Translations under genes and position numbers: made by a program | The notes under the pieces: generated by a model | Told to the model about the DNA's origin: nothing | Database searches by the model: none | What the model saw: only the letters and a program-made list of their open reading frames with translations | NCBI RefSeq assembly: GCF_014174515.1 | Contig: NZ_JACJUG010000025.1 | Coordinates: 1 to 64,000 of the forward strand | DNA length: 64,000 nt | Reading direction: 5' to 3' | Source of the DNA: Mitsuaria sp. WAJ17 | GTDB taxonomy: Bacteria > Pseudomonadota > Gammaproteobacteria > Burkholderiales > Burkholderiaceae_C | Shown: one piece after another, positions 1 through 9,000 of the stretch | How positions within the stretch are numbered: position 1 is the stretch's first letter | Layout of the letters: the number at the start of each line of letters is the position of its first letter

Positions 1-591
1 GGGCTTGGTGCTCGCAGGTGCTGCCGCCGTGGCGGCGGGCGTTGCCGGCTTCACCGTGCCGCGGCGCGTGTTCGGGGTCGGCTTGGCGACCACAGGCTCC
101 GGGGCCGGCACCAGCACCGGCAGGCCCAGGGTGTCGCGCAGGCGCTCGGCCAGTTGCTCGGATTCCTGGCGGGCGCTGCCGTGGATGCCGTCCACGCGGC
201 GCAGGTAGGCGATGGCGGCAACCGCCGAGCGCAGGCCGGAGACGGCGATGATGTTGTTGGCAGTGGTGTCGTTGGCGTCCCGCGCGAGCACCTCCTGGCT
301 GGCCACGATGGCCGCGCCATAGTTGCCGGCATCGAAATGCATCTGGGCCAGGACCTGCCAGGGGCGCGCACTGCCGGGGTTCAGGCGAGCGGCCTCCTGC
401 AGCGCGGACTGCGCGCCCGCGACGTCATTGGCGGCCAGCAGCTTGCGGGCATCCTGGATGCGCACGTCCAGCGGAATTTCAGCGACGGGGGCCGGCTTGC
501 CCTCTCGGGGCATGGTCTCGCAGGCGGAGAGACCGAGGACGGCAAGAGCGAGGCAAAGGGCCCGCAGACGGGGCTCGAGATGGAACTGCAT
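1..591 (-). CDS. TPR-containing lipoprotein, T6SS-linked (3' end outside window)
   Basis: An open frame of 197 codons runs from an ATG at 591 to the window edge without a stop. The start is supported by a GAGGGAG ribosome-binding site 8 nt upstream. The N-terminus is a type II signal peptide ending in a lipobox (LSAC, Cys at about residue 20), so the mature protein is probably an outer-membrane or periplasmic lipoprotein. Residues about 35-130 are helical and TPR-like (alanine-rich pairs around QDARKLL, AQSALQEA, WQVLAQMHF, NYGAAIVA). After residue 160 the chain becomes Pro/Thr/Ala-rich (PTPNTRRG, TPAATAAA), a flexible tail. It is divergent from tssJ, which suggests a T6SS accessory lipoprotein. 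TPR lipoproteins occur in other Burkholderiales T6SS clusters, but no precise role is assigned. The missing C-terminus could hold another domain. Confidence 0.75.
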   Translation of the reverse strand, partial: MQFHLEPRLRALCLALAVLGLSACETMPREGKPAPVAEIPLDVRIQDARKLLAANDVAGAQSALQEAARLNPGSARPWQVLAQMHFDAGNYGAAIVASQEVLARDANDTTANNIIAVSGLRSAVAAIAYLRRVDGIHGSARQESEQLAERLRDTLGLPVLVPAPEPVVAKPTPNTRRGTVKPATPAATAAAPASTKP

Positions 592-965
592 ATGGATAAC
601 TCCCTCGTAACAGGGCCTGTCGCGAGTGCCGTTGGCGTCTCTGGCGGACGGTTCCCGGAACTCAAGCTCGGGTGGATGCCGCCCTGCCTGGGCAGGAGGC
701 GGCGCGATCCCGGTGGATTCTGTTGGTGGGCGACGGTCTGGCCCAGCGGCGCCGGGGTTACAGATGTAAATGGACGTTTTGTGAACAACTTCACATCTAA
801 CGTCGATCACACGCAGGTAAATCGCCTCTGCGGGCCGGGTTACGCCAGTAGCTTTTCGCTACAACTTGATGCGCTTCTGTTTCGAGTTAGCGCGGCCCCG
901 GCTCAGCCCCTCACTTCACAATCCGTGCCGTGAAGTACCGAGACAAGAGCGAGGGAGCGCAGGGG
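592..965. promoter_or_regulatory. Divergent T6SS promoter region with nested inverted repeats
   Basis: This 374-bp gap separates the TPR lipoprotein gene from tssJ and must carry both promoters. It holds a compact set of dyads between 762 and 798: a perfect GTGAA-CAAC-TTCAC inverted repeat (781-794), flanked by AGATGT (762-767) and its complement ACATCT (793-798). The surrounding 760-880 stretch is visibly AT-richer than the genes. The arrangement looks like an operator for a dimeric regulator, but no -35/-10 pair is clear enough to call. The function is inferred. Confidence 0.45.
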
Positions 966-1577
966 ATGGAGAAGGCGGTCAGCCTGTGGCGCGTCTATGG
1001 CGCCGGCATGGCACTGTTGGGCGCAGGAGCCCTCACGGGCTGCGCCAGCGCGCCCGGCGAAACCCTCGACAAGGCTCTGGAGGCCGTCGGCGTCCTGAAG
1101 AAGGCGGAAGCCCCCAAGCCACCGGTCAGCAAGGCCCTGCCCCTGCCTATCAGGCTTCAGGCCAGCCCCTCCCTGAACCTGGACGCCAAGGGCCGCTCGC
1201 TCGGGCTCTGGGTCCGCATCTACAAGCTCAAGCAGGCCGACGCCTTTCTCTCCGCCCCCTACGACACCTTCGGCAACAAGGAGCGCGAGCGCGAAGTGCT
1301 GGGTGAACAACTGCTGAGCGTGCGCGACGTGCAGCTCGTGCCCGGGCAGGCGCTGCGCGTCGAGGAGAGCTTCGAGCCCGAGCAACCCTTCGTGGGCGTG
1401 GTGGGCCTGTTCCTGGCGCCAGCACCGCAACGCTGGCGCTACGCCTTCAAGACCGAGGGTCTCTCGCCACAGGGCCTGATCCTGGGCGCCCATGCCTGCG
1501 CGCTGAGCGTGCAACAGGGCGAGCCGGTGGGCGTGAACCGCGCATTCGCCCAGAGCACGCCGCCCTTCTGCTCCTGA
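966..1577 (+). CDS. tssJ: T6SS outer-membrane lipoprotein TssJ
   Basis: TssJ is the outer-membrane lipoprotein of the TssJLM membrane complex and contacts the periplasmic domain of TssM. The 203-aa product starts with a signal peptide and lipobox (LTGC, Cys at about residue 26). A transthyretin-like beta-sandwich region follows, with the family pattern of a polar ASPSLN.D segment, then LGLWVRIYKL and a PGQ...VEE loop. The ATG at 966 is chosen because GAGGGAG lies 9 nt upstream and because it places the signal peptide at the N-terminus; a GTG at 930 would add 12 unlikely residues. tssK follows 40 nt downstream in the same operon. Confidence 0.88.
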   Translation: MEKAVSLWRVYGAGMALLGAGALTGCASAPGETLDKALEAVGVLKKAEAPKPPVSKALPLPIRLQASPSLNLDAKGRSLGLWVRIYKLKQADAFLSAPYDTFGNKEREREVLGEQLLSVRDVQLVPGQALRVEESFEPEQPFVGVVGLFLAPAPQRWRYAFKTEGLSPQGLILGAHACALSVQQGEPVGVNRAFAQSTPPFCS

Positions 1578-1617
1578 TCCCGCCTGCCCCAGAACCGCCT
1601 AGCCCGGACCCATCCTC

Positions 1618-2961
1618 ATGCAAGCCAGCAAACCACTGTGGGGCGAAGGGCTGTTCCTTCGCCCGCAGCATTTCCAGCAACAGGACGCCTATCACGAATG
1701 GCGCCTGGTTCAGATGAGCCGCGCCCTGCACCCCTATGCCCACGGCCTGATGCAGCTGAAGGTGGACGAGGAGTCCTTGGCCGCCGGACTGCTCCGTGTG
1801 GACGAGCTGCGTGTGGTGATGCCTGACGGCGAACTCGTGGATGCCCCCGCCGAGGATGAGCTGCCGGCCGCCGTCAGCCTGGCGGACTGGCCGGTGCAGC
1901 AGACCGAGATGGTTTTCTACCTTGCCCTGGCGCCCCTGCGAAGCGCCGGCAGCAATGTGGCGGACAGCCGCGAGGCGGCGCGCTCGGAACGCTATGTGCT
2001 GGATCAGCAAGCGGCCCGCGATATCTTCACGCAGGCGGCCGAGGCCGAGCTGACCGTGCTGCGCAAGTCCCTGCGCCTGCTTTCGGAGCTGGAACCCCGC
2101 TCCGGCCTGGTGACGCTGCCAGTGCTGCGTGTGCGCCGCGGCGCGGCCGGCGGCTTTGAACTGGACGCCGGCTTCGTCCCGCCCCTGCTGCAGCTGCGAG
2201 GCAGCCCACTGCTGCAACGCCGCCTGCGCCAGCTGCTGGACATGCTGCAGGCCAAGGTGGACGCGCTCTACGGCTTCCATCGCGAGCCCTCCAAGGACTT
2301 CATCGAGTTCCGATCCGGCGACGTCGCCTCCTTCTGGCTGCTGCACACCGCCAGTCGCGCCTTTGCCGAACTGGCCCACCTGCACTGGCATCCGCAGCTG
2401 CATCCCGAGCGCCTGTTCCAGGGCCTGCTCTCGCTGGCCGGCGCCCTGCTGACCTTCGCCAAGTCCTACCGCCTCGCCGATCTGCCGGTCTACGAGCATG
2501 AGAACCCGGGGGCAGGCTTCGACAAGCTGGAGCTCATCATCCGCGAGCTGCTGGACACCGTGATCTCCACACGCCATCTGAGCCTGGCCCTGACTGAGCA
2601 GCGTCCGGGCTACTGGCACGCGCGCCTGGACAGCGACTTCATCGGCGCACAGACCCAGCTCATGCTCGGCATCCGCTGCAGCCTGCCGCCACAGGAGCTG
2701 GTCGAGACCATGCCCATGCGGCTCAAGATCGGCGCACCGGACGACGTCGCCAAGCTGGTGCTCTCGGCCATGGCAGGACTGCGCCTGCAGCACCAGCCGC
2801 AGGTGCCCTCGGCCGTCCCGGTAAAGCCCAACACCTACTACTTCCTGATCGAAGCGCGCGGCCCCCTTTATGACCGCATGATGCAGGCCCGGGCGCTGTG
2901 CCTCTACGCACCCTCGGGCATCCCCGAGCTCCAGACCGATCTGATCGCCATCAACCCATGA
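1618..2961 (+). CDS. tssK: T6SS baseplate protein TssK
   Basis: TssK is the trimeric baseplate component that docks the TssEFG wedge to the membrane complex through TssL and TssM. The 447-aa product has the family's usual length and begins with the characteristic block PLWGEGLFLRPQHFQQQD. The C-terminal region contains the expected YYFLIEARGPLYDRM and a conserved end (APSGIPEL). There is no signal peptide, as expected for a cytoplasmic protein. Its TGA stop overlaps the ATG of tssL (ATGA, 2958-2961), indicating translational coupling. Confidence 0.95.
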   Translation: MQASKPLWGEGLFLRPQHFQQQDAYHEWRLVQMSRALHPYAHGLMQLKVDEESLAAGLLRVDELRVVMPDGELVDAPAEDELPAAVSLADWPVQQTEMVFYLALAPLRSAGSNVADSREAARSERYVLDQQAARDIFTQAAEAELTVLRKSLRLLSELEPRSGLVTLPVLRVRRGAAGGFELDAGFVPPLLQLRGSPLLQRRLRQLLDMLQAKVDALYGFHREPSKDFIEFRSGDVASFWLLHTASRAFAELAHLHWHPQLHPERLFQGLLSLAGALLTFAKSYRLADLPVYEHENPGAGFDKLELIIRELLDTVISTRHLSLALTEQRPGYWHARLDSDFIGAQTQLMLGIRCSLPPQELVETMPMRLKIGAPDDVAKLVLSAMAGLRLQHQPQVPSAVPVKPNTYYFLIEARGPLYDRMMQARALCLYAPSGIPELQTDLIAINP

Positions 2962-3728
2962 ACGCCGCCGTCCCCAGCCTCACCCCGGAACGCCCCGCCA
3001 CCGCCCCTGCCGGCGCCCTCATGCGCCCGGCGCGCCTGGTGGACCTCATGGCCGAGGGCTTCACGCTGATCTTCCTGCTGCGCAGCGGCCAGAGCAGCAC
3101 GGATGCCGAGGCCTTCCGCGAGGCCGTCCTGCGCTTCATGCAGGACTTCGAACGCCAGGCCCAGCGCAGCGGCGCCAGCGCGGAGGACGTGCATCTCAGC
3201 AAGTACGCCTTCTGCGCACTGCTGGACGAAGTGGTGCTGCAGGGCCATGGCCCGCTCGCCGCCGTGTGGCAGCTGCGCCCGCTGCAGCTTGAGTGCTTCG
3301 GGGACCAGCTGGCCGGCGACCAGTTCTTCCAGCAGCTGGAGAACCTGCGCCGCGAAGGCGCGCGCCGCCTGCCCTCCCTGGAGGTCTACCAGATGTGCCT
3401 GCTGCTGGGCTTCCAGGGCATGTATGTGCTGGAAGGCCGGGAGAAGCTGGCCTTCCTGATCGCTCGCTTGGGCGACGAGATCCAGTTGCACCAGGGCGGC
3501 CGTCGTGAGCTGGCACCGTTCTGGCGCGCCCCGGACCGCATCATCCACGTGCTGCGCACCGAGGTTCCTGTGTGGGCGGTGGCCAGCGGCTTCGCTCTGC
3601 TTGCCTTGCTGGCCTTCATCGGCCTGCGCACCGGTCTGCGACACCAGACCGAGAAAGACCTGGCCCCCTACCAGCAGCTCGTCCAGCTGCCACCTCGCCA
3701 GGCCCACGTGACCATCCAGCTCCCCTGA
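2958..3728 (+). CDS. tssL: T6SS inner-membrane protein TssL (DotU/IcmH type, short form)
   Basis: TssL is the C-tail-anchored inner-membrane partner of TssM and recruits TssK. The 256-aa protein has a helical cytoplasmic domain with the family signatures LVDLMAEGFTLI and YAFCALLDEVVL, and one C-terminal transmembrane segment at about residues 204-226 (VWAVASGFALLALLAFIGL). It lacks the C-terminal peptidoglycan-binding OmpA domain of extended TssLs; the OmpA-BON protein at 10891 could supply that function in trans. The start at 2958 overlaps the tssK stop by 4 nt. A 60-nt upstream extension would overlap tssK and is rejected. Confidence 0.93.
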   Translation: MNAAVPSLTPERPATAPAGALMRPARLVDLMAEGFTLIFLLRSGQSSTDAEAFREAVLRFMQDFERQAQRSGASAEDVHLSKYAFCALLDEVVLQGHGPLAAVWQLRPLQLECFGDQLAGDQFFQQLENLRREGARRLPSLEVYQMCLLLGFQGMYVLEGREKLAFLIARLGDEIQLHQGGRRELAPFWRAPDRIIHVLRTEVPVWAVASGFALLALLAFIGLRTGLRHQTEKDLAPYQQLVQLPPRQAHVTIQLP

Positions 3729-3881
3729 GGGGACAGCGGCGCGGCCGCCCCCTGGAGACCCGCCGCGAGAGACGGCCGCCCGCACTAGCCGGCTGTCCTG
3801 CCGGCCCCTGCCGATGGCATGCAGTACCCCGACCCTGGCCCCCTGGGTGAGGCTCAGGACCCCGGGCTCAAGCCGCTTGAA

Positions 3882-4781
3882 TCAAGACTTGCCGCCGTTG
3901 CGCATCGGGCAGGCACGGTCCACGCCCCAGCGTCCGGCACAGGCCTGGGCCCGGCACTGGCTGGCATCGGCACCTCGCAGGCCCTTGCATTGGGCCAGGC
4001 TCACCTTGGGCGCCGCATCAGGGCTCTCATTGAAGTCGTGAGGCGCCTGCTGCTGGTCCAGATGCTGGACAACGGCTGCCAGCAACTGCGCATCCGGATC
4101 GGCGGCGGCCGGCTTGCCGTTGCCCGCGGCCGTGCGACCGCGCGCAGCCTCAGCCTTGGCTGCTGCACGCTTCTGTTCCTTGGTCTGCTCCTTGGGCCCC
4201 ACGCGCCTGGCCTCGCGGGGCACGGCCGCAGCCGCCACGGGCGCCGCCGGAGCCAACGCCTGGGAAGCCAGGGCCGACTCCTGCGGGGCCACTGTCCCGA
4301 CAGCGCCGGCAGGCATCGCTTGCGCCAGCTGACCCGCACTCGCGGGTTGGGCCGGCACGCTTGCCAGGCTGCTCAGGGCCGCACTGTCCGGCTGGGCCAT
4401 GACGACAGCGGAGTCCTGCGGCGCATCGATGATGGCCGCGGGACGCGATCCCAGTGCAGGGTCCTGAGCGACCACGGCAGCGGGCGGCGCCGGGCGGATC
4501 GACAGCTCAGGCGCCACGGGCGCTGGCTCACGCGCCGGGCTGGAGGGCCACAGCAGCCAGGCCAGCCAAAGGCCGCACAGCAGCGCCGCCGCGCCCAGCG
4601 CCCAGACCATGGCACCGCCGCTGCGGCGACGCGGCGCCTGCGCCTGCAGGTCCTCCAGGGACAGCACGGACAGCAGACCGTCGGCATCGGCGTCGCCCGG
4701 CTCGGGGGCGCTGGTGCGCACGGCGTTGGCCGAATTCGCAGTGGTGGCTCGCAGGGTAGGTCGACTCAAGAATGACTCCAA
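3882..4781 (-). CDS. Single-pass membrane protein of unknown function inside the T6SS cluster
   Basis: The product (about 299 aa from a TTG at 4781, or 295 aa from a TTG at 4769 that has GGAG 6 nt upstream) has a short acidic N-terminal cytoplasmic part, one transmembrane segment at about residues 59-80 (MVWALGAAALLCGLWLAWLLW), and a long Ala/Pro-rich periplasmic linker. A basic, coiled-coil-prone stretch (KEQTKEQKRAAAKAEAAR) follows, then a compact C-terminal domain with four cysteines (QCKGL, SQCRAQAC, RACPM) that could form two disulfides. I do not recognise a named family. It is oriented against its neighbours between tssL and the M15 peptidase. The bitopic topology with an extended periplasmic arm recalls T6SS envelope accessory proteins, but a role there is only inferred from location. 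Confidence 0.7.
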   Translation of the reverse strand: MESFLSRPTLRATTANSANAVRTSAPEPGDADADGLLSVLSLEDLQAQAPRRRSGGAMVWALGAAALLCGLWLAWLLWPSSPAREPAPVAPELSIRPAPPAAVVAQDPALGSRPAAIIDAPQDSAVVMAQPDSAALSSLASVPAQPASAGQLAQAMPAGAVGTVAPQESALASQALAPAAPVAAAAVPREARRVGPKEQTKEQKRAAAKAEAARGRTAAGNGKPAAADPDAQLLAAVVQHLDQQQAPHDFNESPDAAPKVSLAQCKGLRGADASQCRAQACAGRWGVDRACPMRNGGKS

Positions 4782-4948
4782 CAGATCAAGGTCCGGCCAG
4801 GACGTGCGCGGCAGCGCTGCAAGCGGTCACGATTTCCTGTTTGCAGCGCCCGCGGGCTCATGGTGGAATGCTCGGCGCGCCGCAGGGCGCGCTGAATTGT
4901 CGGCACCCGCGAAGGCCGGCAGGTGGCTTCTTACCCTTGGTTACCCCG

Positions 4949-5779
4949 GTGACATTTGCACTCCTCGTCTGGCTGGTCGTGGCACTGAGCTGCCTGGGCA
5001 TCTACTGGTTCGGCGTCCACCGCCCTGCTCGCAGCGCCTCGGGTCGATCTGAGCCGGTGGACCGCAGCGCGGCCTTCGCCGCCGCGGGGTCAGCGTCGGC
5101 CTCCGCCCAGCCGGGCAGGCCGCAACGCCAGGCCGGAGGCCTTCGGCAGCGCCTGCGACCCTGGATGTGGGCCGCACTGGCCCTGCTGACCCTGCCGCCC
5201 CTGCTGGTCGTGCTGAGCGGCTGGCGCCTGCGTCTGAGCCTGCCGGAGCAGACCCCCGGCACGCAGGACGAACGCCTTGCCGCCCTGCTTGCCGGCGAAC
5301 AGCTGGTGCCCCCCCCGCCATTGCCGCCGGAGGTCTTCGCCCGCGCTCAGGCAGAGGGACTGGCCGTCGAGATCGTCAGCGCCGACCGCCGCTGGGAGCT
5401 GCTTGACGCAGGTTTCCGCCAGCGCCTGCTGGCCGTCTACAAGGCCATGCGCGAGCAGGGCTACGAGATGGTGCTGCTGGAGGGGTACCGCAGCCCGGAG
5501 CGCCAGGCCATGCTGCAGCGACAGGGTCCGCAGGTCACGCAGGCTGGCCCGATGCAGAGCTACCACCAACATGGGCTGGCCGCCGACAGCGCGTTCCTTC
5601 GCGAAGGCCGGCTGGTGATCAGCGAGGCCGATCCCTGGGCATCGCAAGGTTACGAATTGTTTGGTCAGGAATCCGAGCGTTACGGCCTGCGATGGGGCGG
5701 GCGCTGGCGCATGCGGGACTATGGACATGTCGAGTTGGCCGTGCCAGAGAAGAAGAGCACCGCGCCGACCGCCGGCTGA
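4949..5779 (+). CDS. T6SS-associated M15-family D,D/L,D-peptidase (TagX-like)
   Basis: The C-terminal half is an M15 zinc peptidase: SYHQHGLAADSAF supplies the first His and the Asp ligands, and DYGHVEL supplies the last His. M15 enzymes cut peptidoglycan stem peptides. Two hydrophobic segments precede the domain, one at the very N-terminus (ALLVWLVVALSCLGIYWFGV) and one around MWAALALLTLPPLLVVLSG, so the enzyme is membrane-anchored with its catalytic domain in the periplasm. I prefer the GTG at 4949 (276 aa). An ATG at 4772 adds 59 Cys/Arg-rich residues that do not look coding and would overlap the divergent gene's start. By analogy with TagX of Acinetobacter, it probably opens the cell wall locally so that the T6SS trans-envelope complex can assemble. 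Confidence is high for the family and moderate for the start. Confidence 0.8.
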   Translation: MTFALLVWLVVALSCLGIYWFGVHRPARSASGRSEPVDRSAAFAAAGSASASAQPGRPQRQAGGLRQRLRPWMWAALALLTLPPLLVVLSGWRLRLSLPEQTPGTQDERLAALLAGEQLVPPPPLPPEVFARAQAEGLAVEIVSADRRWELLDAGFRQRLLAVYKAMREQGYEMVLLEGYRSPERQAMLQRQGPQVTQAGPMQSYHQHGLAADSAFLREGRLVISEADPWASQGYELFGQESERYGLRWGGRWRMRDYGHVELAVPEKKSTAPTAG

Positions 5780-6065
5780 GCCCTGCAAGCCATTGCAGGA
5801 CTTGCATCGATTGTTACAGCGCCTCACAGCTTGACGCCGGCAGGCGTGCGGAATTGCACACCTGCTGGATAGACTGCGCCCGCAGCGGCCCGTGTTCATG
5901 GGGCTTTCCGCGCATTCATCCGTCCTGCGGCAGGCCCTTGCCACGCAGGGTTCGCATGAACTGACGAGAAGAATTCCGGCACACGCGTCATGGGAGGGCC
6001 ACGCCGCCAAGGCGATGGCTGGGCGCACCCGTCGCCAAACGGGCAGCCAACAAATCGGTTAGCAA

Positions 6066-9000
6066 ATGCAACGACTCTGGTCCTTTCTGTTCGACACGCG
6101 GGTGATCGCGGTGATCGGTCTGGCTGCACTGGCAGCCTTTCTTTTCCTGGGGGCCGATACGCTGCAGCTGGCGCTGTACTGGGCCTTGCTGATCTTGCTG
6201 CTGGCCGTGCTGGCCTGGGGTGGCCTGCAACTGCTGCGCTGGCGCAAGGAACGGCGTGCCGCGCAGGCCCTGGAGCAGGCCGTGGACCAGCAGGCCGTCG
6301 CCGCAGGCAAGGCGCTGGGCTCCCAAAAGCAGGCCGAGGCGCAGGACCTGCGCGAGCGCATGCGCGATGCCATCCGCATGCTCAAAACCTCCCGCATCGG
6401 CCAGCACCGGGGCTCGGCGGCGCTGTACGAACTGCCCTGGTACATGATCATCGGCAACCCGGCGGCCGGCAAGAGCACGGCGGTGGCGCGCTCGGGTCTG
6501 CACTTCCCGCTGGGCGACCCCTCGGAGAACATCATCCAGGGCGTGGGCGGCACCCGCAGCTGCGACTGGTTCTTCACCTCGCAGGGCATCCTCCTGGACA
6601 CGGCGGGCCGCTATTCGGTCTACGAAGAAGACCGCGCCGAGTGGCGCAGCTTCCTGGGCCTGCTGCGCAAGCACCGACCCAAGGCGCCGATCAACGGCAT
6701 CCTGATCGCCGTGAGCCTGGCGGAGCTGCGCGGGCAGCCCGCCAATGCCGTCGTCGATCTGGCCAAGCGACTGCGCCAGCGCGTGCAGGAGCTGACCGAG
6801 ACGCTCGAGGTGGTGGCCCCGGTCTACCTGGTCTTCACCAAGGCGGACCTGGTCGCCGGTTTCACCGAGTTCTTCGAGGGCAGCCAGGCGGAGGAGCAGG
6901 AAAAGGCCTGGGGGGCCACCCTGCCCTATGACGACCAGACCAACGCCCAGGCCCTGCAGCGATTCCAGAGCCACTTCGACACCCTGGTCGATGGCCTGAA
7001 AGCCGCCAGCGTGGCGCGCCTGAGCCTGCATCGCGGCGAGGAGCTGCCCCCCGGATTGCTGGCCTTCCCTGACGAGTTCGCCTCCCTGAAGCCCGCCCTG
7101 CGCAGCTTCGTGGCCACCCTGTTCGAGGACAATCCGTACCAGTTCTGCCCGGTGCTGCGCGGCTTCTACTTCACCTGCGCGGTGATCGAAGGAGAGTCGC
7201 GCAGCAGCTGCGCCGAGAAGGTCGCCCAGCGCTTTCGCCTCAGCGGCTCACTGCCCGCGCTGCGCAAGCAGGCCCCGACAGCCCAGGGCATGTTCCTCAA
7301 GGACCTGTTCACCAAGGTCATTTTCGAAGACCGCAACCTGGTGCGCCAGTACACCTCGCGCCACAAGGTCCGGCTGCGCATGGCCAGCTTCGCTGGCGGC
7401 GCCCTGACCCTGGGCCTGCTGCTGAGCCTCTGGACCTGGTCCTATATGGGCAACCGCCAGTGGGTGGCCAGCGTCCAGGCCGACCTCGAGAAGGTCCAGA
7501 TGCTGCAAAAGGGCCGCACCGACGTGGCCGCGCGCATGGAGGCGCTGGAGCTCATCTCCGACCGCCTGGCCCAGCTGGAGACCCTGCAGCGTGAACGCCC
7601 CTGGAGCCTGTCCTTCGGCCTGTTCCAAGGCCAGGCAGTGGAGCAGCAGTTGCGCCGCGAGTACCTGGCAGGCCTTAAGGAGCTGGTGCTCAAGCCGGCT
7701 GCCGGTGAAATGGAGTCCTATCTGCGCGAGGTTGCGCGCCACAGCGCGCATGACCTGCAGGCGGCCACTCCGGCGGCAGGCGCCTCAGCCCCGGCCGGCG
7801 CGGCCCCTGCCGCCGTGGCACAGCGGCCCGCATCCACGCTGTACCAGCAGGCCTCGGCGCTCAATGCCGATGAAGCCTACAACGCCCTCAAGGCCTACTT
7901 GATGCTGGCCGAGCCCGAGCGCATCGAGCCCAGCGTGTTCAGTGACCAGGTCACGCGCTTCTGGCGCCAGTGGCTGGAGGCCAACCGCGAAGGCCAGTCG
8001 CGCGAGGAGCTGGTGCGGGGCGCGGAAAAGCTGCTGGCCTTCATGGGCACGCAGCTGAACCGGCCCGGCTTCCCGGCGGTGGCCATGAATCACAGTCTGG
8101 TCGATCAGTCTCGCGAGCTGCTGCGCCAGGTCGTCAAGGGTCTGCCGGCGCGCGAGCGCGTCTATGCCGAGATCCGCGCACGAGCCGCCGCACGGTATGC
8201 GCCAGTGTCCGTGGCTCGTATCGTGGGCGATGCCGGCCGCAGCAGCCTGCAGGGCAGCCGCGTGGTCAGCGGCGCCTTCACCCGCGAGGCTTGGACCGGC
8301 TATGTGCAGTCCGCCATCGACGATGCGGCCAACAAGGAGCTGCAAGCCGAGGACTGGGTCCTCAAGACGGCTCAGCGCGACGACCTCACGCTGGAGGGCA
8401 GCCCCGAGCAGGTGAAGCGGGCCCTGGTCCAGCTCTACAAGGCGGAGTACGCATCCGAGTGGCGTCGCTTCGTGCAGGACATCAGCGTGCCGGAGTTCGC
8501 AAGCTTCGAGCAGGCCCAGCAGCAGATGAACGTGCTGGGCGACCCTCAGCAGTCGCCGATCGGCAAAGTGCTGCAGCGCGTCTGGGACGAGACCGCCTGG
8601 GACAACCCCGGCCTGCTCAATGGCAAGCTGTCCGAAGGCCGTGAAGGCGTGCTGAACTGGATCAAGCAACGCCTCTTCGGCCAGGCCCCGGTGCAAGTCG
8701 AGGTGAAACTGGAGGCGCCCAAGGCCGAGATCGCCCTGGGGCCCATCGGCAAGGAATTCGGCAGCCTGCAGCGGGTGATGGTGGCGGCCGATGGCCAGTC
8801 CGCCCTGCTGAAGTCCTATCTGGAATCGCTGGGCAAGCTGCGTGCGCGCTTCAACCAGATGAAGAACCAGGGCGACCCCGGCCCTGCCGCGCGCCAACTG
8901 CTGCAGCTGACGCTGGAAGGCCAGGGCTCGGAGCTGGTGGACGCACTCAAGCTGGTGGACGAGCAGATGCTCAGCGGCATGCCTGACAGTACCCGCGCCG

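Noticed and set aside
154..933. 259-aa plus-strand frame over the truncated TPR lipoprotein and the promoter region
   Set aside because: It crosses the divergent promoter region and is antisense to a lipoprotein with a strong ribosome-binding site and lipobox.
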